Below, one piece after another: positions 49,877 through 58,378 of a stretch of DNA of 64,000 nucleotides. The translations under genes were made by a program, and so were the position numbers. This DNA is from Alloalcanivorax xenomutans. Its GTDB lineage: Bacteria > Pseudomonadota > Gammaproteobacteria > Pseudomonadales > Alcanivoracaceae. Position 1 is the stretch's first letter; every line of letters starts with the position of its first letter. The stretch covers positions 39,962-103,961 of the forward strand of contig NZ_OBMO01000020.1 of NCBI RefSeq assembly GCF_900217905.1, in the 5' to 3' direction. Below the pieces are notes generated by a model, which saw nothing but the letters and a program-made list of their open reading frames with translations, searched no databases and was not told the DNA's origin.

Positions 49877-50335
49877 TTACTGACCAATCCGCCGCAGCTG
49901 GTAAAGATTCCGGGTGGTGGCCACCACCTCGCCGTGGCTGTCCTTGAGTTCGGTGTCCCAGGCGAAGTCGCATTTGCCGTTGGCCTCGGCTTCGGCCTGA
50001 ACTCGCTGGACTTCTTCCTCGCTGATCCGGACCTCCACTTCGATATCGGTGGTGGCCGGGCGCCGGAAACGGATCTGCATGTCCTTGACGATGGGATAGA
50101 AACGGGAGGTATCGAAACTGGTCATGTAGATCACGCCGCCGGGCAGTTCCGCCAGGGTGTAGAGCGCTCCGGCGTACATGGTGCCCACATGGTTGTGGTT
50201 CGGGGCCAGCGGCATTCTCATCCGGCAATAGCCCCGGTCCACTTCCAGAGTTTCCACTCCGCACCTTTCCACGAACGGAAAGGCACGGCCGGCGTGGGTT
50301 TGGATCTGTTCCCGTTGTTCTTCGCTCAGGCTCAT
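49877..50335 (-). CDS. Hotdog-fold thioesterase-like protein (DUF4442/PaaI type)
   Basis: 152-residue cytosolic protein of the acyl-CoA thioesterase superfamily. The hotdog core shows MRMPLAPNHNHVGTMYAGALYTLAELPGG-type sequence: a conserved Asn-His region and the long helix with Glu, as in DUF4442/YiiD-C proteins. A beta-sheet follows (RFRRPATTDIEVEVRI). Substrate unknown. Its ATG shares one base with the phhB stop (TAATG), so both are one unit. Confidence 0.8.
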   Translation of the reverse strand: MSLSEEQREQIQTHAGRAFPFVERCGVETLEVDRGYCRMRMPLAPNHNHVGTMYAGALYTLAELPGGVIYMTSFDTSRFYPIVKDMQIRFRRPATTDIEVEVRISEEEVQRVQAEAEANGKCDFAWDTELKDSHGEVVATTRNLYQLRRIGQ

Positions 50336-50679
50336 TAACCGGCTCTCAGATAAAGTTGGTCGGTCTTCGCCGCGCAGATGAAGTCATTGCGATGCAGACC
50401 GTGGATCTTGTGGGTCCACCAGGTCACCGTCACCTTGCCGTACTCGGTGAGCAGGGCAGGATGATGACCCTCTTCCTCGGCCATGGCGCCCACCTGGTTG
50501 GTGAACGCCAGGGCGTCATTGAAGTCGTGGAATGAGTATTGGCGTTGCAAGCGTTCCTCGCCGTCTTCCTCGATGCGCTTCCAGTCCGGAATTTCCTCGG
50601 CCAGGGTATCGGCCTCCTGGTCGCTGATCAGGGGAGCATCGGCACGGCAGGCCTCGCAACGCTGTTGATGCAGAGACAT
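50335..50679 (-). CDS. phhB: Pterin-4a-carbinolamine dehydratase
   Basis: Recycles the pterin cofactor after aromatic amino acid hydroxylation; in Pseudomonas it is the partner of phenylalanine hydroxylase. 114 residues. The signature [20 protein letters not shown] and [14 protein letters not shown] contain the catalytic His residues. A CEAC pair near the N-terminus is common in this bacterial subgroup. No phhA lies next to it. Upstream of and overlapping the hotdog gene. Confidence 0.92.
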   Translation of the reverse strand: MSLHQQRCEACRADAPLISDQEADTLAEEIPDWKRIEEDGEERLQRQYSFHDFNDALAFTNQVGAMAEEEGHHPALLTEYGKVTVTWWTHKIHGLHRNDFICAAKTDQLYLRAG

Positions 50680-50764
50680 GATGAGGCTCCTTGTAGGGGT
50701 TGCGGATCATTTCCAGATTAGTGCATTGGCGTGGCGCTCGCATCCGCCTTTCCAGGCATGGCGG

Positions 50765-51997
50765 TCAGCCGCGGCCCAGCAGGTCCCGGGCGATGGCGAT
50801 CACCTGCATCTCGTCGGTGCCGGCGTAGATCTGCAGGATCTTGGCATCGCGCATCAACTGCTCCACACGGGATTCGCGCATGTAGCCGTAGCCGCCGTGG
50901 ATCTGCACCGCCTCGGTGGCCACTTCCATGGCGGACTGGGCGGCGTAGAGTTTCATCGCCGAGGCTTCGGCCAGAGTCATCTGCTTGCCGGCGGCGGTCA
51001 GGTCGATATAGCGGAACACCATGTTCTGCAGATTGCTGCGGGCCACTTCCATTTTTGCCAGCTTCAATTGGATCAGCTGGTTTTCACCGATGGCGCGGCC
51101 GAACTGCACCCGTTCACGCGCGTAATTCACCGACAATTCCAGTGCCCGCTCCACCATGCCCAGCGCCATGGCGGCGACACCGGCCCGTTCCTGCATGAAG
51201 GTGGATTTGGCGCCGGAGCGGCCGTAACCGGTTTCGCTGCCGCCGAGCAGCCGGTCCGTGCCGACTTTGACGTCATCAAAAAACAATTCACCAGTGGGAG
51301 ATGAGCCGATGCCCATTTTCTTGAACGGCTTGGATTGGGTCAGCCCCTCCATGCCGCTGTCGAGAATAAAGGAGACGATCTTGCGGTCACGGGGTTCCAC
51401 ACCCTCCTCATCCAGCTTGCAGATCAGGATGATGGTGTCGGCGTAAGGGCCGTTGGTGATCCAGGTCTTGGAGCCATTAATAATGTAGCCGCCATTGCCG
51501 TCACGGCGGGCCACGGTCTTCATCTGGCCGAAGGCGTCGGAGCCGGAATTGGGTTCGGAAATCGCCCAGGCGCCGATTTTCTCCATGGTCAGCAGGGGCA
51601 GGGCCCAGCGTTCTTTTTGTTCCAGGGTGCCTTTGCTCATGATGGCGCCGCCAGCCAGGCCCATGGACACGCCCATGGCGGTGACCAACCCCTGGGCGTG
51701 GCGGCACAGCTCGATGGTGGGAATCAGACGTAGCGCCGCTTGTTCGGCCGCGGCGGCGGAGGAGCCTTCCTTATCTTTCTCCTGCTTCGGTGTGCCGGTT
51801 TTTTCCCTGGCGATCTGGCGCTCGAAGCTCTGCCGCGCCATTTCGTCCATGCCGAAGGTTTTGATCATCTTGCGCAGGATGTCGTAAGGCGGGACGCCGT
51901 TGTATTCGATGTCGTCCAGATTGGGCACCACTTCCTTGGCGATGAAGTCGCGCACCATTTTCTGGATCATTTGTTGTTGTTCGTTCCACTCGATCAT
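50765..51997 (-). CDS. Acyl-CoA dehydrogenase
   Basis: FAD enzyme of fatty acyl-CoA oxidation. 410 residues from the ATG at 51997 (IEWNEQQQMIQKMVRDF); a longer frame to 52039 lacks support. FAD and substrate motifs are AWAISEPNSGSDAFG and KTWITNGPYAD, and the arginine-rich helix is YARERVQFGRAIGENQL. The C-terminal IHGGYGYMRESRVEQLMRDAK has Glu at the catalytic-base position. Oddity: a polar, low-complexity insert near residues 65-85 (KTGTPKQEKDKEGSSAAAAE) between the N-terminal helices. Chain-length preference cannot be read. Confidence 0.92.
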   Translation of the reverse strand: MIEWNEQQQMIQKMVRDFIAKEVVPNLDDIEYNGVPPYDILRKMIKTFGMDEMARQSFERQIAREKTGTPKQEKDKEGSSAAAAEQAALRLIPTIELCRHAQGLVTAMGVSMGLAGGAIMSKGTLEQKERWALPLLTMEKIGAWAISEPNSGSDAFGQMKTVARRDGNGGYIINGSKTWITNGPYADTIILICKLDEEGVEPRDRKIVSFILDSGMEGLTQSKPFKKMGIGSSPTGELFFDDVKVGTDRLLGGSETGYGRSGAKSTFMQERAGVAAMALGMVERALELSVNYARERVQFGRAIGENQLIQLKLAKMEVARSNLQNMVFRYIDLTAAGKQMTLAEASAMKLYAAQSAMEVATEAVQIHGGYGYMRESRVEQLMRDAKILQIYAGTDEMQVIAIARDLLGRG

Positions 51998-52098
51998 GAC
52001 AATGGGGTTCCTGAGGCTGTATGTCGATCCCACTGACATTAGCAGTGTCCCGGGGGCGGGTCATTGATCTGGAGTGGCGCCGGGATTGGTGGAAAAGG

Positions 52099-52773
52099 TC
52101 AGACCACCCTGTCGATCCGCGGCAGCGGCTCGAAGCTCACCTTCATCACCAGCCCATCGTCCCCGGCGCTGCTGCTGGCCATGTGAATGTCCTCGGGGCG
52201 CAGGCGGGGGTGGCTGCCGTCGAAGAACTTCCGTGCCGCGAAGGCATTACGGGTACGCTCCTGGGCCTGTTCCAGGGTGATGCCGTCGCCGCCCAGCAAG
52301 GCCCGAATGTACTCGGCGCAGGCCACGTCCTCGTCTCCGGTGGGGTGGGAGGCCACCAGCACCACCGACGGTGGGGCTTTCTCCTGAATATAACGGGCGG
52401 TGGCTTCGGCATTGATCAGCGCCGCCACCAGCACTTCCCGGCTATCCCGCGCCCGCAGGGTGGCGGTGACGCCGTTGGTGGTGCGCAGGATCATGGTGCG
52501 GTTCGTCACGTCGCTGTTGGCGATTTCCCAAGGGGAGTTGCCGTAGTCAAAACCCTTGATCGGCAACGCCTGTACCTCGCCGGCCAGCAGCGCTTGAGGG
52601 TAGTGCTCGCGCAGAGCAAAGGCTTCCTCCGCCGTGGCCACCGGCAAAATATGGTCGAGACCGCCGACGAACGCCTGATGGCTGGTGGTAAAGGCGCGGA
52701 TCACGTCGATGATCACGGTGATGCCGTTGATATTGTGTGGCGGGTTGTGGCCTTGAGCGATGCTGATCTTCAT
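52099..52773 (-). CDS. 2-phosphosulfolactate phosphatase family protein (ComB-like)
   Basis: 224 residues from the ATG at 52773; a longer frame to 52842 has no family match. The ComB fold is recognised by VIIDVIRAFTTSHQAFVGG near the N-terminus, then LLAGEVQALPIKGFDYGNSP and RTTNGVTATLRA, and late Asp residues that bind magnesium. In methanogens the enzyme makes sulfolactate for coenzyme M; in bacteria it is linked to sulfolactate formation or is of unknown role. No other sulfonate or coenzyme M gene is nearby, so the true substrate is open. Confidence 0.82.
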   Translation of the reverse strand: MKISIAQGHNPPHNINGITVIIDVIRAFTTSHQAFVGGLDHILPVATAEEAFALREHYPQALLAGEVQALPIKGFDYGNSPWEIANSDVTNRTMILRTTNGVTATLRARDSREVLVAALINAEATARYIQEKAPPSVVLVASHPTGDEDVACAEYIRALLGGDGITLEQAQERTRNAFAARKFFDGSHPRLRPEDIHMASSSAGDDGLVMKVSFEPLPRIDRVV

Positions 52774-52879
52774 GGCGCGTGCGGTCCCTTGAATGGAGCA
52801 AGCGCGTATTGTAGAGCCTGGTGCCGCCGGCGGCACCCTCAATCAGAATCCTCTGCCTGGTCTTGGCTGGCGCTCAGCG

Positions 52880-53578
52880 CTAGCAGGTCCGCGATAGCAC
52901 CCAGACCCGCACCTCGGCGGCGCCGGCGGCCAGCAGCGTGGCGGCGGCTTCGCGGGCACTGCCGCCGCTGGTCATGACATCGTCCACCAATAACAGCCGG
53001 AGCCCCCGAACTGGCGTCTGGATAGTGAAAGCGCCGTGCAGATTACGCAGCCGCTGGCGCCTACTGCTGCCCTGCTGGTGCGCGGTGGCCCGCTGTCGGC
53101 GCAGGGCGGGGAGAACCGGCCTGCGCCAGAGTGGGGCCAGCAGGTGGGCCAGACGCTCCGCCTGATCGAAGCCGCGCCATAGCCGCCGGCGCCAATGCGC
53201 GCTGATCGGGCACAGGGCATCGGCTTGCGCCCAGGGCAACGGCCGTTGAGCCAGCAAGTGCGCAAAAGCTCGCTCCTGGTACAACTGACCATGATGCTTA
53301 TAGGCGGTAATCAGGCGATCCAACGGGAAGTCATAACGCCAGTCGCAATGGGTGGTGGTGAACGGAGGCGGTTGTTTCAGGCAACGCCCGCACAGGGCCG
53401 CGCGGCCACCGGCGGGATCCGGCAGGCCGCAGCGGCACAGGCTGGCAGGCAGGCGACAGCGCTGGTTCAGGAAGTCCTGGCAGGGCGGGCACAGAGGTGC
53501 CCGGGCGCGCTGGCCACACAACAGGCATATCGAGAAAGAGTGTTTTTTGATCAGATGTAAACTTTGGAAATGTTTCAT
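52880..53578 (-). CDS. comF: ComF/GntX-type phosphoribosyltransferase-like protein
   Basis: 232-residue cytosolic protein related to the competence protein ComFC. N-terminal zinc-finger-like Cys pairs (CLLCGQRARAPLCPPC and CRCGLPD, CGRC) precede a phosphoribosyltransferase domain with the PRPP loop LLLVDDVMTSGGS (about residue 195). Linked to DNA uptake in naturally transformable species; otherwise unclear. Divergent from bioB, the frequent bacterial arrangement. Its ATG at 53578 has no evident ribosome site and lies inside the biotin operator. Confidence 0.88.
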   Translation of the reverse strand: MKHFQSLHLIKKHSFSICLLCGQRARAPLCPPCQDFLNQRCRLPASLCRCGLPDPAGGRAALCGRCLKQPPPFTTTHCDWRYDFPLDRLITAYKHHGQLYQERAFAHLLAQRPLPWAQADALCPISAHWRRRLWRGFDQAERLAHLLAPLWRRPVLPALRRQRATAHQQGSSRRQRLRNLHGAFTIQTPVRGLRLLLVDDVMTSGGSAREAAATLLAAGAAEVRVWVLSRTC

Positions 53579-53586
53579 GGTTGACA
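53556..53586 (+). promoter_or_regulatory. BirA-type biotin operator
   Basis: TGTAAACT at 53556-53563, a 15-nt spacer, and GGTTGACA at 53579-53586. Each arm differs from the BirA consensus (TGTAAACC, about 15 nt, GGTTTACA) by one base. The right arm overlaps the bioB -35. This predicts repression of the biotin operon by biotinyl-AMP-bound BirA. The comF start codon also lies within it. Confidence 0.7.
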
Positions 53587-53609
53587 GGGTGTCCGGGGCT
53601 GCCTAGCCT
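53581..53609 (+). promoter_or_regulatory. Sigma-70 promoter of the bioBFHCD operon
   Basis: Perfect -35 TTGACA at 53581-53586, 17-nt spacer, -10 TAGCCT at 53604-53609. Transcription would start near 53616, leaving a 20-nt leader with AAGGAG before the bioB ATG. Confidence 0.65.
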
Positions 53610-53635
53610 TTGGGATCTCAAGAAGGAGAACCAGC

Positions 53636-54805
53636 ATGACCGTAGCCGCCGCCAACGCCCAGACGACTTCTTCCCGAACCGCTGTACGCCATGACTGGCA
53701 TCGGGGTGAGATCGAAGCCCTGTTTGCCCTGCCATTCAATGATCTGATCTTTCGTGCCGCCACCGTGCACCGTCAGTTCTTCGATCCCAACGCGGTGCAG
53801 GTGAGCACTCTGCTGTCGATCAAGACCGGCGCTTGCCCGGAAGACTGCAAATACTGCTCCCAGTCCGGTCACTACAACACCGAGCTGGAAAAGGAAAAAC
53901 TGCTGGAAGTGGCGCGGGTGGTGGAAGAGGCCAAAGCGGCGCGTGACAAAGGCGCCTCCCGGTTCTGCATGGGTGCCGCCTGGCGCAGCCCGCGGGAAAA
54001 GGACATGCCCTATGTGCTGGACATGGTGCGCCAGGTGAAGGCCCTGGGCATGGAAACCTGTATGACTCTCGGCATGCTGGATGAAAATCAGGCCCGTAAT
54101 CTGGCCGAGGCCGGCCTCGACTACTACAACCACAACCTGGATACCTCGCCGGAGTATTACGGCCAGGTGATCACCACCCGCACCTATAATGACCGTCTGA
54201 ACACCCTGGCGAATGTGCGGGACGCCGGCATGAAAGTGTGTTGTGGCGGCATTATCGGCATGGGCGAGAACCGCGATGACCGGGTCGGTCTGCTGCAACA
54301 ACTGGCCAATTTGCCCCACCATCCGGAATCCGTGCCGATCAACATGCTGGTGAAAATCGAGGGCACGCCGCTGGCGGACGTGGATGACCTGGATCCGCTC
54401 GAGTTCGTACGGACCGTGGCGGTGGCCCGTATTCTGATGCCGGAATCCTATGTGCGGCTGTCCGCCGGGCGTCAGGAGATGCATGACGAGGCTCAGGCGC
54501 TCTGTTTCCTGGCTGGCGCCAATTCCATCTTCTACGGCGAGCGATTGCTCACTACCGATAATCCGGAAGCGACTCACGACCGGCAGTTGTTCCAACGTCT
54601 CGGCATCCACCCGCTGGACCCGCGCCATGAAGCCTCCGACGAAGCCCACGAAGAGGCGCTGCGCGCCCAGGTGGCGGAGCAGCAAGCAGAGGAACAAGGA
54701 GAGGAACAGGGGTTGTTTTACGACGCGATGAGCAAACGCCCCGCCAAGCACGTATTGGACCGCGACACCGGCCGGCCCACCGCCGGCGCCACGCTTGACT
54801 CCTGA
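53636..54805 (+). CDS. bioB: Biotin synthase
   Basis: Radical SAM enzyme inserting sulfur into dethiobiotin. 389 residues, longer than the usual ~320-350. The 4Fe-4S ligands are Cys67, Cys71 and Cys74 ([16 protein letters not shown]). Later features are [28 protein letters not shown] and [11 protein letters not shown]. The extra length is a C-terminal tail (about 345-389) rich in Glu and Gln ([13 protein letters not shown]) that should lie outside the barrel. AAGGAG precedes the ATG. First gene of the biotin operon, followed by bioF after four bases. Confidence 0.97.
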   Translation: MTVAAANAQTTSSRTAVRHDWHRGEIEALFALPFNDLIFRAATVHRQFFDPNAVQVSTLLSIKTGACPEDCKYCSQSGHYNTELEKEKLLEVARVVEEAKAARDKGASRFCMGAAWRSPREKDMPYVLDMVRQVKALGMETCMTLGMLDENQARNLAEAGLDYYNHNLDTSPEYYGQVITTRTYNDRLNTLANVRDAGMKVCCGGIIGMGENRDDRVGLLQQLANLPHHPESVPINMLVKIEGTPLADVDDLDPLEFVRTVAVARILMPESYVRLSAGRQEMHDEAQALCFLAGANSIFYGERLLTTDNPEATHDRQLFQRLGIHPLDPRHEASDEAHEEALRAQVAEQQAEEQGEEQGLFYDAMSKRPAKHVLDRDTGRPTAGATLDS

Positions 54806-54809
54806 CCCC

Positions 54810-55964
54810 ATGGGGTTCGATCTGCGGGCGCGGCTGGCGGAACGCCGCGCCCAACACCGCTATCGCACGCCACCGCTGATGCATTCCTCCTGCGGACGTA
54901 CCGCCGTGGTGGACGGCCGTGAATTCCTCAACTTCTGTTCCAACGACTATCTCGGCCTGGCCGGTGATCCGCGTATCGTCACCGCGTTCCGCGATGCCGC
55001 CGATCAGTGGGGAGTGGGCAGTGGCGCCTCCCATCTGGTGTGCGGCCATCAGAGCCCGCATCAGGCTCTGGAAGAAGCGCTGGCGGAGCATTGCGGGCGG
55101 AAGCGGGCGCTGTTGTTTTCCAATGGCTACATGGCCAATCTGGGGGCCGTGACCGCTCTGGTCGGCCGGGGTGACGCGGTCTTTCAGGATCGCCTGAACC
55201 ACGCTTCGTTACTGGATGCCGGCCAGCTCAGCGGCGCCCGCTCCCGCCGTTTCGCCCATAATCAGCCGGATGCCCTGGCCAGCCTGCTGGCGCGCAGCGA
55301 TGCGGCCCGCAAGCTGGTGATCACCGACGGCGTCTTCAGCATGGACGGTGACGAGGCGCCCCTGCCCGCCTATCTGGCTGCCTGTGAGGCCCATGATGCC
55401 TGGTTGATGGTGGACGATGCCCATGGCCTCGGCGTGCTCGACGGCGCCGGGCGCGGCTCGCTCTGGCATCAGGGCGTGCAGGACCGGGTGCCGGTCTATA
55501 TGGGCACGCTGGGCAAGGCTCTGGGCACCGCCGGCGCCTTCGTGGCCGGCTCCGACGAATTGATCGAAACCCTGGTACAATTCGCCCGCACTTACGTCTA
55601 CACCACCGCCATGCCGGCGGCGGTGGCCGCCGCCACCCTGGTCAGCCTGGACATCGTGCGCCGGGAAGCCTGGCGCAGGGAAAAACTGACGGCACTGGTT
55701 CAGCGGTTCCGGCGCGGCGCGGCCGAACTGGGTTATGCCCTGATGGACTCGAAAACGCCGATTCAGCCCCTGCTGGTGGGTGGAGACGCCGATGCTCTGG
55801 CTCTGAGCCGGCGCTTGCGCGACAGCGGGCTGCTGATCAGCGCGATCCGGCCGCCGACCGTGCCGGAGGGGCAGGCGCGCCTGCGTATCACCTTCTCCGC
55901 CGCCCATGAGGAGGCGGATGTGGACCGGCTGCTGATGGCGTTGCGGCAGGCGTCCGACGGCTGA
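54810..55964 (+). CDS. bioF: 8-amino-7-oxononanoate synthase
   Basis: PLP enzyme condensing pimeloyl-ACP/CoA with alanine. 384 residues from the ATG at 54810, four bases after bioB; a TTG at 54795 inside bioB is less likely. Motifs: [50 protein letters not shown], and the PLP-binding Lys in [16 protein letters not shown]. Second gene of the operon. Confidence 0.96.
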   Translation: MGFDLRARLAERRAQHRYRTPPLMHSSCGRTAVVDGREFLNFCSNDYLGLAGDPRIVTAFRDAADQWGVGSGASHLVCGHQSPHQALEEALAEHCGRKRALLFSNGYMANLGAVTALVGRGDAVFQDRLNHASLLDAGQLSGARSRRFAHNQPDALASLLARSDAARKLVITDGVFSMDGDEAPLPAYLAACEAHDAWLMVDDAHGLGVLDGAGRGSLWHQGVQDRVPVYMGTLGKALGTAGAFVAGSDELIETLVQFARTYVYTTAMPAAVAAATLVSLDIVRREAWRREKLTALVQRFRRGAAELGYALMDSKTPIQPLLVGGDADALALSRRLRDSGLLISAIRPPTVPEGQARLRITFSAAHEEADVDRLLMALRQASDG

Positions 55965-55998
55965 AGCGGCGCGCACCGTATCACTCAAAGGTGGTTCC

Positions 55999-56829
55999 AT
56001 GCCGAAACTGATTCCGTTTCACAACTCCTACCGCTGTACCGGCAAGGCCGGTGAACAGGCCGGGGACCTGGTGCTGGTCCACGGCTGGGGGCTGCACGCC
56101 ATTGTCTTCGATGACATCGTGCCGGCTCTGCTCGAGCACTTCCGGGTGACCGTGGTGGACCTGCCGGGCATGGGCCAGAGTCCGTTGCCCAACGACGAGT
56201 ACACGCTGGATTTTCTGGCTGATCAGATCGCCTCGGTAATGCCGGAGCGGGCCCATGTGCTGGGTTGGTCCCTGGGCGGGCTGGTGGCGCTGAATCTGGC
56301 GCAACGTCATGCCCAGAGGGTCGCCTCGGTAGTGACGGTGGCGACCACGCCGCGTTTCACCCGCGCCGACGACTGGCCGCGGGCCATGCGGCCGCAGATT
56401 CTGCGCACCTTCGCCGAGGTCTGCGAAGAGGATTTCGAGGGCACTCTGGTGCGCTTTCTGGCGCTCAACTGCAAAGACAGCGAGAACATGCGCGAGGACG
56501 TTGCCCGGCTCAAGGAGATCCTCTATTTTTGCGGCCTGCCGGCTCGCCGGGCGCTGATCGAAGGGCTGGTGATTCTGGCGGACACCGATTTGCGCACGGC
56601 TCTTTCGGCGCTGAGCCAGCCCCTGCTGATGGTGTTCGGTGAACGTGACAATATCGTGCCGGTGACGCTGGTGGATGACATCCGCCCGCTGCTGAATGAG
56701 CACGGGGAAACCGCGGTGATCGAGCGGGTGTCCCATGTACCGTTTCTATCCGCGCCGGAGCACTTCTCCGCCGTGGTTCTCGATTTTTATCGGCGTCACG
56801 GCATCGTCGCCGACGCCGCCGACGGGTAA
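55999..56829 (+). CDS. bioH: Pimeloyl-ACP methyl ester carboxylesterase
   Basis: Alpha/beta hydrolase that removes the methyl group put on by BioC, ending pimelate assembly. 276 residues. Oxyanion region LVHGWGLHA, nucleophile Ser in LGWSLGGLVALN, and catalytic His in VSHVPFLSAP, with an Asp in the preceding strand (FGERDNIVP). Ribosome site AAAGGTGG. Placement between bioF and bioC supports BioH over other hydrolases. Confidence 0.95.
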   Translation: MPKLIPFHNSYRCTGKAGEQAGDLVLVHGWGLHAIVFDDIVPALLEHFRVTVVDLPGMGQSPLPNDEYTLDFLADQIASVMPERAHVLGWSLGGLVALNLAQRHAQRVASVVTVATTPRFTRADDWPRAMRPQILRTFAEVCEEDFEGTLVRFLALNCKDSENMREDVARLKEILYFCGLPARRALIEGLVILADTDLRTALSALSQPLLMVFGERDNIVPVTLVDDIRPLLNEHGETAVIERVSHVPFLSAPEHFSAVVLDFYRRHGIVADAADG

Positions 56830-57674
56830 TGACCGTAATGTCTTCTGCTTTTAATTCATCCGTTGGGCATGAGCCCGCCGTAACCACGTCCACGGCCACC
56901 AAACGGGCGGTAGGGCGCCAGTTCGGCCGGGCCGCGGCCAGTTATGACGCTCACGCGGTGCTGCAACTGTCCTGTGCCCGCAGTCTTCTGGCCATGGCGC
57001 CGGAGTCTCTGCCGATACCCCGGGCAGCGGATCTGGGCTGTGCCACGGCGCCGTTGAGCCGGCAGCAACAGGAGCGCTGGCATGAAGTGCGCTGGCTGGC
57101 CCTGGATCTGGCGCCGGCCATGCTTCAGGAAGCGTTCCAGCGCGGCCGCACCGGGCGATTGTTCTCGCCGGTATGCGCCGATGCCGAAGCCCTGCCGCTG
57201 CCGGACCGGTCCCTGGGACTGGTGTTTTCCAGCTTTGCTCTGCAATGGTGTGATCCGGCGGTGGTGATCGCCGAGGCCGGGCGGGTGCTCGCTCCCGGTG
57301 GTCATTTGTTGCTGGCGGTGCCATTGCGGGACTCCCTGCGGGAGCTGTCCGAGAGCTGGAAAGCCGCGGACCGCCGTCCCCACGTCAATGATCTGCCGAC
57401 CATGGTGCAATGGCATGACGCTCTGGCCACGGAAGGGTTATCCACGGTAACCCAGCAAACCCTGACGGTGACCCAGCACTACCCCGACGTGCGTGCCATA
57501 GCTCGCACCCTCAAGGCCACCGGGGCCGATCACGTGCAAGGTGGAGGGGGTGGTCTCACCGGCAAGCGCGCTTTTCGAACCATGCTCGACGCCTATGAAA
57601 CCCTGCGCACCCGGGACGGTCTGCCGCTGACCTGGCGGGTGCTGTTTTTACATGCCAGCAAGGAGGTGCTCTGA
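56829..57674 (+). CDS. bioC: Malonyl-ACP O-methyltransferase
   Basis: SAM-dependent methyltransferase that starts pimelate synthesis by methylating malonyl-ACP. 281 residues. Motif I is AADLGCATAPLS, a slightly divergent glycine-rich loop. VGRQFGRAAASYDAHAVLQ at the N-terminus is typical of BioC, and LGLVFSSFALQWC is the post-I region. Its ATG shares a base with the bioH stop, with another ATG three codons in. It overlaps bioD by one base. Confidence 0.95.
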   Translation: MTVMSSAFNSSVGHEPAVTTSTATKRAVGRQFGRAAASYDAHAVLQLSCARSLLAMAPESLPIPRAADLGCATAPLSRQQQERWHEVRWLALDLAPAMLQEAFQRGRTGRLFSPVCADAEALPLPDRSLGLVFSSFALQWCDPAVVIAEAGRVLAPGGHLLLAVPLRDSLRELSESWKAADRRPHVNDLPTMVQWHDALATEGLSTVTQQTLTVTQHYPDVRAIARTLKATGADHVQGGGGGLTGKRAFRTMLDAYETLRTRDGLPLTWRVLFLHASKEVL

Positions 57675-58306
57675 TGCCCGCGTTACCGGCCCTGAAGGGG
57701 GTGTTCTTCATCACCGGCACCGATACCGAAGTGGGCAAGACCTGGGTCAGTTGCCGGTTGCTGGAACGGGCCCGGGAGGCCGGCTTGAGCTGCTACGGGC
57801 TGAAACCGGTGGCGGCGGGCTGCGAGGACACAGAGGAAGGGTTGCGCAACGAAGACGCCGTCAACCTGATGGCGGCCTCATCGGTGCAACTGCCCTATGA
57901 CGTGGTCAATCCGGTGGCACTGAAAGCCGCTATCGCACCCCACATCGCCGCGCAACAGGAAGGACGCAGGATCACCCTGGCCCAACTGGCCGGCTATGTA
58001 CGTGGCGCGATCAGCAGCCATCCGGCGGATCTGATTCTGGTGGAAGGCGCCGGCGGCTGGCGTGTGCCTTTGAACGATCGCGAAATGCTCGCTGGTCTGG
58101 CGGTGGAACTGTCCCTGCCGGTGATCCAGGTGGTGGGGATGAAACTCGGCTGCATCAATCACGCCATCCTCACCGCCGAGGCGATTCAGGCGGACGGCTT
58201 GCGCTATACCGGCACCGTCGCCAACTGCTTCGGCGACATGGACGTGCGCGAGGAAAACCTGCTCACCCTGCGTCAGCATCTGCCTGGAGCTTTTACCGTC
58301 ATCTGA
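57674..58306 (+). CDS. bioD: Dethiobiotin synthetase
   Basis: ATP-dependent ureido ring closure making dethiobiotin. 210 residues. P-loop FFITGTDTEVGKTWVS; catalytic Lys in YGLKPVAAGC; LILVEGAGGWRVPLND. Last gene of bioB-F-H-C-D (TGATG overlap with bioC). No bioA is present in the window, so that step is encoded elsewhere. A weak inverted repeat (GGTGGGTTG with CAACCCGCC, 58318-58360) lies in the short convergent gap. Confidence 0.96.
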   Translation: MPALPALKGVFFITGTDTEVGKTWVSCRLLERAREAGLSCYGLKPVAAGCEDTEEGLRNEDAVNLMAASSVQLPYDVVNPVALKAAIAPHIAAQQEGRRITLAQLAGYVRGAISSHPADLILVEGAGGWRVPLNDREMLAGLAVELSLPVIQVVGMKLGCINHAILTAEAIQADGLRYTGTVANCFGDMDVREENLLTLRQHLPGAFTVI

Positions 58307-58378
58307 GTAGCTTTTGGGGTGGGTTGAGGGAGAGGGGGCCACAACACGCCAACCCGCCTTACCCCTCTTACGGCAGCC

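Noticed and set aside
53542..53578. Alternative bioB promoter TTGATC with TTTCAT
   Set aside because: The spacer would be 20 nt. The TTGACA/TAGCCT pair with 17 nt is much better.
58318..58360. Inverted repeat GGTGGGTTG/CAACCCGCC as a bioD terminator
   Set aside because: Arms are short, the loop is long and no T-run follows.
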